Positions 27,085 to 35,837 of a DNA stretch of 64,000 nt are shown here, piece after piece. A program made the position numbers and the translations under genes. The DNA is from ZC4RG25 sp023428365 (GTDB lineage Bacteria; Pseudomonadota; Alphaproteobacteria; Rhizobiales; Hyphomicrobiaceae), in the NCBI GenBank assembly GCA_050283925.1, contig JBNOAI010000011.1, positions 1 through 64,000 on the forward strand, read 5' to 3'. Under the pieces are notes generated by a model, which worked only from the letters and a program-made list of their open reading frames with translations, was not told where the DNA came from and ran no database searches. How positions within the stretch are numbered: position 1 is the first letter of the stretch; each line of letters begins with the position of its first letter.

Positions 27085-27987
27085 ATGACGGATGCTGCGA
27101 TTACGAAGAAGGATCCGCGCGTATTCTACGCACTTGCGTGGATGTGCATCGCGCTTGCGTCTTTTTCGACGATCGCCATTGCGGGACGCTTCGCAGCTCA
27201 AGGTGCGACGACTCTCGACATGATGTTCTATCGGAGCCTCATGTCGCTCGCCATCATTACCACCTTCGTGGTGGCGGGTCCGGGTCTGGGGCAAATGCGC
27301 ACTCCTTACCTGACCTTGCACACCGTGCGCGCCGTTACTCACTTCGTTGGCCAATACAGTTGGCTTGCCGCCCTCACACTGATCCCACTCGCGCAGCTTT
27401 TTGCACTCGAGTTCACCGCGCCGATCTGGGTCGCGCTGCTGGCACCCGTCTTCCTGCATGAGCGGCTCACTCGTACGCGCGCAGCGGCCGCTGCTCTCGG
27501 TTTCATCGGGCTATTGATCGTCGCCCGCCCAGGGATGATCGAAATGAGTTCAGGCGTAGCGTTTGCGCTCCTGGGAGCCGTCGGCTTCGCAATGTCGATG
27601 CTCGGCACGAAAGCTCTGACGACACGTCATGAGGGACCGCTGCGTATTCTATTCTATATGTTCCTTATCCAGGCCATTCTGTGCCTCTTGCTGCTGTTTG
27701 GCGGTGTCCGACTTTTGGACTGGGCAACCCTCGGCTGGATTCTGGTGCTTTCGATTGCCGGGCTTCTGGCGCACTATTCGCTCGTCCGCGCATTCTCATT
27801 GGTCGATGCCATCATCGTCGCGCCGATGGATTTCCTGCGCCTGCCGTTGATCGCCGTAGTTGGTGCGCTGTTTTACGCCGAACCGTTCGATCCAATCGTA
27901 CTGCTCGGCGGAGCCGTCATCATCGCGGGCAACATGATCAATCTTTGGGGCGAACGCCGCGCCCGCGAAAGCGCAGCGAAATCATAG
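27085..27987 (+). CDS. DMT superfamily transporter (EamA)
   Basis: A 300 aa inner-membrane protein with about ten hydrophobic helices forming two EamA repeats, for example FYALAWMCIALASFSTIAIAG at the start and IVLLGGAVIIAGNMINLWGE at the end. Such proteins export amino acids, metabolites or drugs; the cargo is unknown. AGGAAA precedes the ATG. It converges with the thioesterase gene, sharing the hairpin at 27989-28009. Confidence 0.87.
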   Translation: MTDAAITKKDPRVFYALAWMCIALASFSTIAIAGRFAAQGATTLDMMFYRSLMSLAIITTFVVAGPGLGQMRTPYLTLHTVRAVTHFVGQYSWLAALTLIPLAQLFALEFTAPIWVALLAPVFLHERLTRTRAAAAALGFIGLLIVARPGMIEMSSGVAFALLGAVGFAMSMLGTKALTTRHEGPLRILFYMFLIQAILCLLLLFGGVRLLDWATLGWILVLSIAGLLAHYSLVRAFSLVDAIIVAPMDFLRLPLIAVVGALFYAEPFDPIVLLGGAVIIAGNMINLWGERRARESAAKS

Positions 27988-27988
27988 A

Positions 27989-28009
27989 CTGAGACGTGCG
28001 GTGTCTCAG
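27989..28009. terminator. Hairpin between convergent genes
   Basis: CTGAGAC and GTCTCAG form a perfect 7-bp stem around a 7-base loop, two bases after the DMT transporter stop and overlapping the thioesterase stop codon. Its position suits a shared bidirectional terminator, but neither strand shows a convincing U-tract. Confidence 0.4.
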
Positions 28010-28491
28010 GCTTTGCGCGGAATGCCGATGCTGCGCCCCGCCCTTTCGGGCCTGGGTAATTCTGCAGCAGCGTTTTTGAAAGCTTCAGCACTGGCAAGCA
28101 GATCGGCCGGCCAGGGCGTGGTCCGCCGTGCTTTCAGATCGAGACTGAGAAACATCCATTCGGACGTCGCAGCCACCCATCCCTCTGTGGCATGCTGCAT
28201 CTCGCAGTAGACGTGCATTCGCTTGGCATCGACGTCGAGGATGCGGACCACAACGCGGACACTGTCGGTTCCCATCAGCTCCCGCAGGTAGCAGATATGG
28301 GCTTCAGCGGCGACATACGTGAACCCTGTCGCCTCGATATAAGCAGGCCCAAGCCCAACCTCCACCAGCACCTCATCGAGCGCCCGATCGAAGATGACGT
28401 TGTAGTACGCCATATTGAGGTGGTCGTTGTAGTCAATCCACGCCTTCTCGATCTGGATCGGCGCGGAGACCAGCAGTCCGGTATTTGGCAT
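28006..28491 (-). CDS. Hotdog-fold acyl-CoA thioesterase (4HBT family)
   Basis: A 161 aa hot-dog thioesterase. The substrate-binding and catalytic segment is WIDYNDHLNMAYYNVIFDRA (Asp and His/Asn), followed by the core helix and strands through AEAHICYLRELMGTDSVRV. It probably hydrolyses an acyl-CoA in the cytoplasm. The ATG at 28491 follows AGGAAGTGGG; longer frames run into the RND gene. It lies 14 bp downstream of the RND exporter stop on the same strand, so cotranscription is likely. Confidence 0.85.
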   Translation of the reverse strand: MPNTGLLVSAPIQIEKAWIDYNDHLNMAYYNVIFDRALDEVLVEVGLGPAYIEATGFTYVAAEAHICYLRELMGTDSVRVVVRILDVDAKRMHVYCEMQHATEGWVAATSEWMFLSLDLKARRTTPWPADLLASAEAFKNAAAELPRPERAGRSIGIPRKA

Positions 28492-28505
28492 TCCCACTTC
28501 CTGTT

Positions 28506-30881
28506 TCACGCGCGGCGCGGAAAAGCGCGACGGTAGAGTGCGATCGTCGCGGGCAGAATGAACAGCTGCGCAATGAGCGACGATAACAAGCACACGGCGG
28601 CGAGACGCCCGAACAGGCGCAGCGACGGCAGATGGGAAAGTATGGTCACGCCCAAGCCCAGCGCCAGCACGATCGTCGTCAGCACGATGACCGGGCCAAT
28701 ATGATGCATCGTGTTGATGAGCGCCGTCTTCTCGCTCCCTGGTCCCGGAGGAATTTTCGACTCCTCGATGCGGAACCGATTCAGGAAGTGAATGGTCGAG
28801 TCGATCGCCAGCGCGAACGCCACCGTGATTGCGATGATCGAGGCGAACTGCAACCCTTCCCCGGTCACCCATAACAGCGCTCCGGTGGCGAAAATCGGAA
28901 ACACCGACGGTAGAATGCTGGATACGCCGGACAGCACCGAGCGCAGCGCGATCCCGAGGAAAATGAAGATCACGAACATATCGCCGATAAGGCCGATATT
29001 GAGTTCGCCGATCAGCTTGGCCGAATTGCGGGCGGCAATCGCAGGCAGTCCGGTGACGGAAATCTCGTAGCCGGGATGCGCGATACGAACCGGTTCGAGC
29101 GCCTCATCGATCCGATCCACCACCGGCAGAATTTCACTCGCATCAATATCGGGCAAACGGCCGGTTACGAGTACGGCGCGCTCATCCTTATCGATGAAGC
29201 GGCGCACCAGATGATCGGGCAGAACGCCCACATACTTCTTCACTGTCTCGATGCGCGCATCGCCGGCATCGGCCAGCCAGCGGCGAAGGCTATCGAGCGA
29301 CCAGACGTTGCCAAGGCCAGCGACATTCTCAAGCACGGCATGAGCTTGGGCAATAACCTCGAACGTGGCCGGATCGTAGAGTGACGCCCCGTCCTTCAAC
29401 TGCACCATGACGTGCACTGGATTGGCGCCCGTCAATTTCATGTCGAGGCGGTCAGTCGCAGCGAGCGCGTGCTCCTTGTCGGGCACCTGATCGGCCAGCC
29501 TGTATTGCGGCTCGAGCTGAACATAGGCAGCCCCCGTCAGAATGACGGCAATGAGCCCGGCGAGGAAGAAGGGCAACGGCCTGCCCGCAACCACGCGGAC
29601 GATGGCATCCGTCGCCTTCGTCAGGAAGCCGATCCCGTCATTCTGATCGATCGTCGCCTGATTTGTTGGCACCTCCTCCTTCTGGATCAGCAGGACCGCA
29701 AGCGTCGGCACCACAACCGCGACTGCGATGTAGGAAATTCCCACCGCCATGAGCGCTGCAACGCCGAACGTACGGATCAACGCGGATTCCGCCAATGAGA
29801 ACGACAGAAGGGCCAAGGCAGCGTTCATCGCAGTCAGCAGACAGGCGGGCGCTACGTCACGTACCGCGTTGCGCGCAGCGGTCAGCCGGTCCACACCCGC
29901 CATGATGTCCCGACGGATCGAGAACACGAGGTGCATGGAGTCGGAAAAACCTGCCACCAGAATGAGCGGCGTCAGCACATTGATGAACAGATTGAGCCTG
30001 AAATCCAGTCCACCCACGGCGCCGAGAGTCCAGAGAATGGCGATCGACGGCCCCAGCACCGCGATAATCGTCAGTGAAAGGCGACGGAAGAAAAAGTATG
30101 CAATGACGGCGCCGAGAAGAAATCCCAGGCCGTTGTAGACTAGTCGATCACGCTCGACTGCGTTGCGGATTTCCATCTGCATCACAGGCGCGCCAGTCAG
30201 CTTGACCGTGAGACCTGAACCCTCCAGCGCGCGCTCGGATGTCTTGAGGATATCTTCGATGATGACCTTCGAACCTCGTTCCTCCACGAGTTCGCGGTCC
30301 AGCGACATGACGATCAGCGCCAGCTGCCCATCATCCGACAGGAATTTGCCTGCCACGATATCATTGGTCCGCAGCGCACCGATCATGGTTTCGAATGCAG
30401 GGCCCTCCGGCAAAACGTCGGGAACCAGAGGCGGCGCATACCCGCTTGCATCGGGCTTGCCGCGCGCCGACAGCATCGACACCAAACCGCCAACGCCGTC
30501 GGCGAGTTGAAGTTCGATCACCGCGTTGGAAAAAGCATCAAGCTGCGGCTTCTTCAGAAGGTCCGGACCTTCCACCACGGCCAGCACATCGTATTCACTC
30601 GAGGGAAACCGGCGGTCGATCTCTTCATACTGCCGGAACTCCTGCGTATCGGTGCGGAACAGCTCCGATAATGAATCATCGACCTTCAGGTTCATGAAGC
30701 CGACGAGAGCAAACGCGCTCACCACCAGGATCAAAACTGCGGTCACGTAAGGCGCGCGCAGAGCAACCAGCCCCAGCCGCTCCAGGCCGAAACTCAGCGC
30801 AAACCCGCGCTGCGGCGTGCCCTCATCCGGCATGCGTTTCTCGCTGGCTCCTTTGTGGTGTAAATCGGCTCGATCCTGCAT
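28506..30881 (-). CDS. RND/MMPL family exporter
   Basis: A 791 aa inner-membrane protein of the RND superfamily MMPL branch. It has one helix near residue 50 and two blocks of about five helices (roughly 255-400 and 635-780), each following a large periplasmic domain. RND hallmarks are LVAGFSDSMHLVF and the matching AIDSTIHFLNRF in the second half. Such proteins move lipids, hopanoids or hydrophobic molecules; at 791 aa without a neighbouring hopanoid gene I do not call it HpnN. An alternative ATG is at 30833. A thioesterase follows directly. Confidence 0.85.
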   Translation of the reverse strand: MQDRADLHHKGASEKRMPDEGTPQRGFALSFGLERLGLVALRAPYVTAVLILVVSAFALVGFMNLKVDDSLSELFRTDTQEFRQYEEIDRRFPSSEYDVLAVVEGPDLLKKPQLDAFSNAVIELQLADGVGGLVSMLSARGKPDASGYAPPLVPDVLPEGPAFETMIGALRTNDIVAGKFLSDDGQLALIVMSLDRELVEERGSKVIIEDILKTSERALEGSGLTVKLTGAPVMQMEIRNAVERDRLVYNGLGFLLGAVIAYFFFRRLSLTIIAVLGPSIAILWTLGAVGGLDFRLNLFINVLTPLILVAGFSDSMHLVFSIRRDIMAGVDRLTAARNAVRDVAPACLLTAMNAALALLSFSLAESALIRTFGVAALMAVGISYIAVAVVVPTLAVLLIQKEEVPTNQATIDQNDGIGFLTKATDAIVRVVAGRPLPFFLAGLIAVILTGAAYVQLEPQYRLADQVPDKEHALAATDRLDMKLTGANPVHVMVQLKDGASLYDPATFEVIAQAHAVLENVAGLGNVWSLDSLRRWLADAGDARIETVKKYVGVLPDHLVRRFIDKDERAVLVTGRLPDIDASEILPVVDRIDEALEPVRIAHPGYEISVTGLPAIAARNSAKLIGELNIGLIGDMFVIFIFLGIALRSVLSGVSSILPSVFPIFATGALLWVTGEGLQFASIIAITVAFALAIDSTIHFLNRFRIEESKIPPGPGSEKTALINTMHHIGPVIVLTTIVLALGLGVTILSHLPSLRLFGRLAAVCLLSSLIAQLFILPATIALYRRAFPRRA

Positions 30882-31234
30882 CCGGTCTCAAACATCCTGG
30901 TGACAATTCAGCCGGTGCCCGACTCAAGCGTCTCGGCGCGTGGATGGTTGCATCGCTTCCGCCGCCGGAGCAAGCCACCAGCCCGTTCCTTCGCGTTCAA
31001 GGGATCGTCGCGTAAGCCGCTCAAAAACAATAACTATCCAATTCACCATCGCTCCGACGTGTGGCCGAATAGCGACATACTCGTCACTGTCGATGGAAGG
31101 CTGATCGCGCCGCTGCCGCTGCGCGGCTATCGCATGTCTGAATGATCAGCCCCGCGCCTCGACGGTTCCGGCATATTGACCTATAGGAAACGCGCATCTG
31201 TAAGACGTCACGTACGACCATCCGGAGACTGCCA
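30882..31234. other. Intergenic region, no convincing gene
   Basis: These 353 bases separate the divergent RND exporter and TusA-like genes, so both promoters should lie here. A plus-strand frame of 81 codons (30900-31145) exists, but it is basic, compositionally odd and lacks a good ribosome binding site. I do not call it. Confidence 0.5.
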
Positions 31235-31462
31235 ATGGCCGACAAGATCCTCGACGCCAAGGGGCTGAACTGCCCGCTGCCTATCCTGAAAGCCAAGAAG
31301 GCGCTCAGCGAACTCCCCAAGGGCGGCACGCTGGAGGTTTTGGCGACCGATCCAGGATCTGTCGCTGACTTCGATGCCTTCTGCAAGGCAACCGGCAATA
31401 CGCTACGGGAACATTCGGAAACTGACGGCGTCTATCGCTTTCTTATAGAGCATGCAGCCTGA
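31235..31462 (+). CDS. TusA/SirA-family sulfur carrier protein
   Basis: A 75 aa TusA-like protein carrying the family motif AKGLNCPLPILKAKKAL, with the persulfide-bearing Cys at residue 13 in the CPxP box. Members relay sulfur for tRNA thiolation, molybdenum cofactor or sulfur oxidation. No tus or dsr genes are nearby, so the specific pathway is open. CGGAGA lies upstream of the ATG. An aldo/keto reductase gene follows on the same strand after 86 bp. Confidence 0.9.
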   Translation: MADKILDAKGLNCPLPILKAKKALSELPKGGTLEVLATDPGSVADFDAFCKATGNTLREHSETDGVYRFLIEHAA

Positions 31463-31548
31463 GCGTCACGACGCGCTGCACATTCGCGAATTTAAAGAAC
31501 GCTCTGGCCGCACAAGGACATCCAGCGTCCAGACCTAGGGAGAGTGAC

Positions 31549-32568
31549 ATGCCAGATATGCGCTATAGAGTGCTCGGTCGATCCGGAATTCGCGTGAGTG
31601 AGCTGTGCCTGGGCACCATGAATTTCGGCGGACCGACAGATGAAGCCGAGTCGGGCCGTATCATCGATCATGCGCTGGACGCCGGCGTCAACTTCATAGA
31701 CACCGCGAACGTCTACACGGAGGGGCGCTCCGAAGAGATCATCGGCCGTGCCCTGAAGGGTCGGCGGAACAACGTCGTGCTTGCAACCAAAGTGGCGCAA
31801 GTCGTCGGAAAGGGACCGCTCGATTACGGTCTGTCACGCCTTCACATCATGAAGGCGGTGGAGGATAGCCTCCGGAGGCTGCAGACGGATCATATCGACC
31901 TCTACTACACGCATCGCGTCGATCCCAACACCCCGTGGGAGGATGTCGCCGAGACGTTCGGCAATCTGATCCGCGCTGGCAAAATTCGGAATTGGGCGCT
32001 GTCCAACGTCCGTGCGTGGCAGATCGCGCATGTTGCCCACGTCTGTCGCAATCTCGGCGTGCCCGAACCGGTGGCGCTTCAGCCTTACTACAACGCCATG
32101 AACCGTCAGCCTGAAGTCGAGGTTCTGCCGGCCGCGCGTGAGTTCGGCCTCGGCGTGGTGCCCTACAGCCCGATCGCGCGTGGCATCCTGACCGGCAAAT
32201 ACAAACTCAATGTCACGCCCGATGCCGATAGCCGAGCCGCGCGGAAAGATACGCGCATGATGCAAACGGAATGGCGGCCGGAATCGATGGAGATCGCCGA
32301 GCATCTCAAGACCCACGCGGAGAAGCGCGGCACAACTCTGATGGCCTTCGCAGTTGCCTGGGTATTGAACAACAAGGCGATCACGTCGGTGATCGCTGGC
32401 CCGCGCACGCTGGAGCAGTGGAAGCCCTACCTCACGGCGCTGGAGTTCGCCTGGAGCGCAGAGGATGAAGCCGCAGTCGACAAGTATGTCGTCACCGGCC
32501 ACGCCTCCACTCCGGGCTATTCCGATCCGGCCTACCCAATTCTGGGGCGGTTCCCGGCGGTGTCCTAA
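31549..32568 (+). CDS. Aldo/keto reductase
   Basis: An NADPH-dependent (beta/alpha)8 oxidoreductase of 339 aa. The catalytic tetrad is visible: Asp and Tyr in FIDTANVYTEGRSEE, Lys in NVVLATKVAQ and His in LYYTHRVDPNTP. Cofactor-binding pieces are VVPYSPIARGILTGKY and SVIAGPRTLEQW. The AKR11/12-like layout suggests a general carbonyl reductase; the physiological substrate is unknown. GGGAG precedes the ATG. Confidence 0.92.
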   Translation: MPDMRYRVLGRSGIRVSELCLGTMNFGGPTDEAESGRIIDHALDAGVNFIDTANVYTEGRSEEIIGRALKGRRNNVVLATKVAQVVGKGPLDYGLSRLHIMKAVEDSLRRLQTDHIDLYYTHRVDPNTPWEDVAETFGNLIRAGKIRNWALSNVRAWQIAHVAHVCRNLGVPEPVALQPYYNAMNRQPEVEVLPAAREFGLGVVPYSPIARGILTGKYKLNVTPDADSRAARKDTRMMQTEWRPESMEIAEHLKTHAEKRGTTLMAFAVAWVLNNKAITSVIAGPRTLEQWKPYLTALEFAWSAEDEAAVDKYVVTGHASTPGYSDPAYPILGRFPAVS

Positions 32569-32607
32569 CAGAACCTGAGAGGCAACAGCTCTCGGCCAGC
32601 GGCGGAA

Positions 32608-32640
32608 GACAGCGGACGCTCTTTTCAAGCGGACGCTGTC
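32608..32640. terminator. Hairpin between convergent akr and omp genes
   Basis: GACAGCG pairs with CGCTGTC over 7 bp. A tandem G-A/A-G mismatch follows, then 4 bp (CGCT/AGCG) closing a 7-base loop CTTTTCA. It lies between stops at 32568 and 32658. No clear U-tract on either side, so terminator function is inferred from position. Confidence 0.4.
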
Positions 32641-32657
32641 CAGCCTTCCCTGCGCCG

Positions 32658-33401
32658 TCAGTAAGCTGAAACGAACGGGCCGTTGAACTTGTAGCTGACG
32701 CCTACTCGTACGAGATTGAACGTCTGCTCGACCTTTTCGCTGGCTTCGCCCACAACCGGCACATCCATCGTAAGCGTGGTGCTGCCGAGATCTGCATAGA
32801 GATACTCGAGCTTGGCAGTCCAGTTGTCGGCGAATATGTATTCGGCGCCTGCACCGATGGTCCAGCCTACGGACGTGCTGCTATCCGAGAGTGAGAACGG
32901 CCCGGTCGTATTGCAGATCGTGAATACAGGTGCACCGTCAGGGCAACTCATGCCGCCGCGTGCATGTGCCCACGCCATTCCCCCCGTGACATAGGGCAAA
33001 AAGCGATCAAACGCGTAGCCAAGCCGCAGCCGCACGGTTCCAAAATAGTCTATCTCGCTGCTCAGCCTGAGAGCCGTACCGTCGAGTCGCGAGTCATTGA
33101 CGTCGGCGAATGAAACGTCTGCCTCGACCCCAACCACGACGTTGTTCGGAAACTGAAGGTTGTACCCAATCTGGGCACCACCTAACCAGCCTTCCGGATG
33201 CTGTGTCGGCGTGCCGACTGTCTCGGCATCCCCGGTTCCCCACCCGTAACCACCATGGCCACCTAGGTAAAAACCGGTCCAATTGTAAGCCGGCGGCGCC
33301 ATGAACGGCTCCACGGGCGTGGGATAGTTTAAGTCTGCGGCGCGAGCAGAAACCGAGCTTAGCGCCACTACTGCCATCGCTGCGAAAAAGCGTGTGTGCA
33401 T
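32658..33401 (-). CDS. Outer membrane beta-barrel protein (Omp25/31-like)
   Basis: A 247 aa outer-membrane protein of the eight-stranded Omp25/Omp31 type common in Hyphomicrobiales. It has a signal peptide (MHTRFFAAMAVVALSSVSAR, cut before ADLNYP), a Pro-rich linker, then alternating beta strands starting NWTGFYLGGHGGYGWG. It ends in the barrel-assembly signal VRVGVSYKFNGPF plus VSAY. A Cys pair (MSCPDG and TICNTT) lies in one loop. Likely structural or adhesion role; no pore evidence. Confidence 0.9.
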   Translation of the reverse strand: MHTRFFAAMAVVALSSVSARAADLNYPTPVEPFMAPPAYNWTGFYLGGHGGYGWGTGDAETVGTPTQHPEGWLGGAQIGYNLQFPNNVVVGVEADVSFADVNDSRLDGTALRLSSEIDYFGTVRLRLGYAFDRFLPYVTGGMAWAHARGGMSCPDGAPVFTICNTTGPFSLSDSSTSVGWTIGAGAEYIFADNWTAKLEYLYADLGSTTLTMDVPVVGEASEKVEQTFNLVRVGVSYKFNGPFVSAY

Positions 33402-33740
33402 GTAGTTGCCCCCGAAAAATGGCTGGTTCCCACCCTCCCCAATTTTCAGAGAATCAAAACTTCGGCTGATTCGCCAAATCCCACAACCCTGTAAAGGTCC
33501 ATTGCGTCGCAGAAAGTCTGCCGAAGGGAATTTCCAGTTCTTTCAAGAGCTACTCAATCACGCACCAGCATCCGAATAGCCATCGACGCTGTGTCGAAGT
33601 TGCATAGCCTGCGGCTTGCGCGGGCAAAATCGATTCCCATCAAGTGCGATAAAGGCAGAAGTTTTCGGCGTTGACTGCTGTCCTGGTCTTGACACTTCCG
33701 GGTTGCCGGAAGAGAAAGACCGGCATCACAAGTGGATGAC
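33402..33740. other. Intergenic region with omp and tRNA promoters
   Basis: These 339 bases lie between the divergent outer-membrane gene and tRNA-Val. A TTGACA-like box at 33689-33694 is placed for tRNA transcription, and a perfect 7-bp hairpin lies at 33695-33712. No open frame here looks coding. Confidence 0.5.
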
Positions 33741-33815
33741 GGGCGGTTAGCTCAGCGGGAGAGCACACGCTTCACACGCGTGGGGTCACTGGTTCAATCC
33801 CAGTACCGCCCACCA
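33741..33815 (+). tRNA. tRNA-Val (anticodon CAC)
   Basis: Folds as a complete cloverleaf: acceptor GGGCGGT/ACCGCCC, D arm GCTC/GAGC with the GG-containing loop, anticodon stem CACGC/GCGTG with loop TTCACAC, and T arm ACTGG/CCAGT with loop TTCAATC. The 3' CCA is encoded (33813-33815). Anticodon CAC reads GUG valine codons. Confidence 0.97.
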
Positions 33816-33827
33816 CTTGATGCCTTC

Positions 33828-34337
33828 TCAGCCTCGCGACAGACTGATCGTGACGCCCTTGAGATTGGTGCCCTCGGTCGAGATCGAAACGGCTTGCGTC
33901 GACGATCCGTATGACACCGACATCGAACCGGACAGGCCGCCACCAACGATCGACATGTTGATGTTTCCACGCGAGGCTTTGCCATTCACATCGCCGGAAG
34001 CATTGAAAGTCCGCTCCTCCCAGTGGCCGGACAAGCGGCCATTCGCATGCTGGAGGCTGGCGCGAATATCGATCTTGTAGCTGGTCGAGGCACAGCGAAT
34101 CGCCAGCCCGAGCTCGTCGCTACCTTTCGGATTGTAGTAGGCGCGGCAACTGATGCGCTCCGTCTTGCCATCGGCAAATCGGACCTGCCCACCGCCGCTC
34201 CAGGACCCGTTCAGTTGACCGAAAGCGCCGGAAGACTGAGCGACTTCAGAAACTTGTGCATGAAGCATGGTTGCGCCGGCTAACATCGCCCCCGTTGTCA
34301 CGAGAGCCAATGCAGCAGAACGGAATTCCAAGGCCAC
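33828..34337 (-). CDS. Secreted hypothetical protein
   Basis: A 169 aa protein with a signal peptide (hydrophobic stretch ending MLAGATMLHAQ) and a mature beta-rich domain: LNGSWSGGGQVRFADGKTERISCRAYYN, later IRCASTSYKIDIR and GRLSGHWEERTFNASGDVNG. Two Cys could form a disulfide. It resembles small conserved periplasmic proteins seen in Bradyrhizobiaceae, but I cannot name a function. The start is GTG, preceded by AAGGGGAT. It ends 13 bp from tRNA-Val on the opposite strand. Confidence 0.75.
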   Translation of the reverse strand: MALEFRSAALALVTTGAMLAGATMLHAQVSEVAQSSGAFGQLNGSWSGGGQVRFADGKTERISCRAYYNPKGSDELGLAIRCASTSYKIDIRASLQHANGRLSGHWEERTFNASGDVNGKASRGNINMSIVGGGLSGSMSVSYGSSTQAVSISTEGTNLKGVTISLSRG

Positions 34338-34483
34338 AGGCTATCCCCTTTTCCCCTGAAAGCAAGTCGCCGACCGCCGGGCGCCAATTTGGACCGGTCG
34401 GCACCAGAGCCGCAAGCCCTTATTGCCCCCTGCACGCAACAACTTCATGGCATAGGATCGAACGCCGCAGCGAACAGCTTGCA

Positions 34484-34513
34484 AACAAAAACGCCGCCAG
34501 CGGACCGGCGGCG
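34484..34513 (-). terminator. Rho-independent terminator of the cold-shock gene
   Basis: Read on the minus strand, CGCCGCC and GGCGGCG form a 7-bp GC-only stem with an 8-base loop followed directly by a run of five T and then GTTTG. It lies about 33 bp after the csp stop codon and is the clearest intrinsic terminator in the window. Confidence 0.85.
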
Positions 34514-34545
34514 TCGAAATCGCGGTATCTATGCCGAACCAGCCT

Positions 34546-34758
34546 TTAGGCCAGCTCGACCTGACCGGCCTGCTTGCCGCGGCCACGGCGATCGTCTTCG
34601 AGCACGAACGTAACCCGGTCGCCTTCATTCAGCGAGCGGATGCCTGCCCGCTCAAGGGCGGTTGCGTGTACAAAAACGTCATTGGCGCCGTCTTCCGGCT
34701 TGATGAAGCCGAAGCCTTTGGCAGCATTGAAGAACTTCACAGTTCCGTTAATCCGCAT
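34546..34758 (-). CDS. Cold-shock domain protein (CspA family)
   Basis: A 70 aa single cold-shock domain binding single-stranded RNA/DNA. It opens MRINGTVKFFNAAKGFGFIK with RNP1 (KGFGFI), followed by RNP2 (DVFVHATAL). It extends to an Arg/Gly-rich segment DDRRGRGKQ typical of alphaproteobacterial CspA proteins. AAGG precedes the ATG. A strong terminator follows. The gene stands alone, with a long upstream region that could hold a cold-responsive leader. Confidence 0.95.
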   Translation of the reverse strand: MRINGTVKFFNAAKGFGFIKPEDGANDVFVHATALERAGIRSLNEGDRVTFVLEDDRRGRGKQAGQVELA

Positions 34759-35201
34759 AGGGTAACCTTTTTCTCAGTCAAAATGCGTGCAGAACGCCAA
34801 TCATCGGGCTTCACGCGCGGCCCGGAGATCTCAGTCATGGGGAAAGAAACGGCCGGTAAGGGGCGCAGCTATCCTTAGATCGTGAGGGCGCGCGCCACAG
34901 TAGCGAGCACCGGCTAGGGTGGATATGACGTGTTTATGGTAGAATTGCAAGCTGCCCCAATGGTTCGTCTCTGTCGCGCAACGGCTCTCAGCGACGGTCC
35001 ATCGAGTACGGCAAAGCCCTGCTACCACATATTTCTCCTGCGCTTTGAGGGGATGCCGCGGGATAAAGGGATCCATCCCGGGCACCCCCGACTGCACGGT
35101 ACGCACGAGGAAGGGGGATGCGTACCCTGCAGCAGAGGTCGAACGCGCAACCCATCGTTCGGTTCCTGGCGGGCAATGATTTTTTAACGATGGGGGCGGC
35201 G
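34759..35201. other. Intergenic region, csp promoter side
   Basis: A 443-base stretch between csp and the small membrane protein, both on the minus strand. Overlapping frames occur on both strands but none has protein-like composition or a ribosome binding site. It should hold the csp promoter and 5' leader, which I cannot delimit. Confidence 0.5.
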
Positions 35202-35492
35202 CTATCGCTTGCGCCAGAAGACATAGCCCAGCGTGGCCCACACAAGACCAAACACCATCTGGAGCACGAACAGCCCGGCTTCACCGCCAAGGCCACGCGC
35301 TGGAAGAATCCGCAGCCAGGCTCCAAGCCAGACCAGTCCGGCTCCTGCGAGCGCGGCCACGAACGCGGCAACAATGAGTTTTTGCCACTGATCCGCACGC
35401 TGGCCCATCATGAACCCAACCAGAATGACGGCCGGATTCAGTGCAGCAATCAGCAGAAGCGCTTCGGGATGGAACGGCTGAAGACCTTCCAT
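35202..35492 (-). CDS. Small membrane protein, unknown function
   Basis: A 96 aa protein with three hydrophobic segments: about residues 11-30 (ALLLIAALNPAVILVGFMMG), 38-60 (KLIVAAFVAALAGAGLVWLG) and 70-92. It ends WRKR, facing the cytoplasm. Its ATG overlaps the chorismate mutase stop by one base (TGATG), so translation is coupled. I do not recognise the family; it ends a gatC-gatA-chorismate mutase gene string. Confidence 0.75.
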   Translation of the reverse strand: MEGLQPFHPEALLLIAALNPAVILVGFMMGQRADQWQKLIVAAFVAALAGAGLVWLGAWLRILPARGLGGEAGLFVLQMVFGLVWATLGYVFWRKR

Positions 35493-35818
35493 CAGCCGCC
35501 CTTCGCCTTACCTTCGAGCTGATCGCGCAGCTTTTCTTCCTCATACTGGATGAACCAGCCGATCATCTGTCGCCACAGCGCTTCGCACAGATCCGGCGGC
35601 ACACCACGCTCCTCGGCGCGTGCCCGTACCCGGTCGATCACCTGCTGATTGCGCCACGGCACGTTGGCCTGCTGTTGAGCCCCCAGCTTGATCTGCCAAG
35701 CCCGCTCCACGTAGCCGAACCGTTCGGCGATGATATCGACAAGCGCCGTATCGAGACGATCGATCTGAGCGCGGACGTCCGCCATGGTGGCGCAGTCTTT
35801 GGGGAGCGGATTGCTCAT
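35492..35818 (-). CDS. Chorismate mutase, AroQ/PchB-like
   Basis: A 108 aa all-helical chorismate mutase. Core AroQ residues are visible: Arg and Asp in DVRAQIDRLDTALVDIIAER, then Arg/Lys in FGYVERAWQIK, and the C-terminal helix LWRQMIGWFIQYEEEKLR. The overall pattern resembles PchB, an isochorismate-pyruvate lyase with weak mutase activity, but no salicylate or siderophore genes are near, so chorismate mutase is the safer call. It starts 19 bp after gatA. Confidence 0.85.
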   Translation of the reverse strand: MSNPLPKDCATMADVRAQIDRLDTALVDIIAERFGYVERAWQIKLGAQQQANVPWRNQQVIDRVRARAEERGVPPDLCEALWRQMIGWFIQYEEEKLRDQLEGKAKGG

Positions 35819-35837
35819 TGGCGCTTGCCCTTATGCT

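Noticed and set aside
30900..31145. 81-codon plus-strand frame between the RND and TusA-like genes
   Set aside because: No ribosome binding site and basic low-information sequence; likely promoter region.
34831..35398. Two minus-strand frames of 136 codons upstream of csp
   Set aside because: They overlap each other in different frames, look random and one covers a real membrane protein gene.
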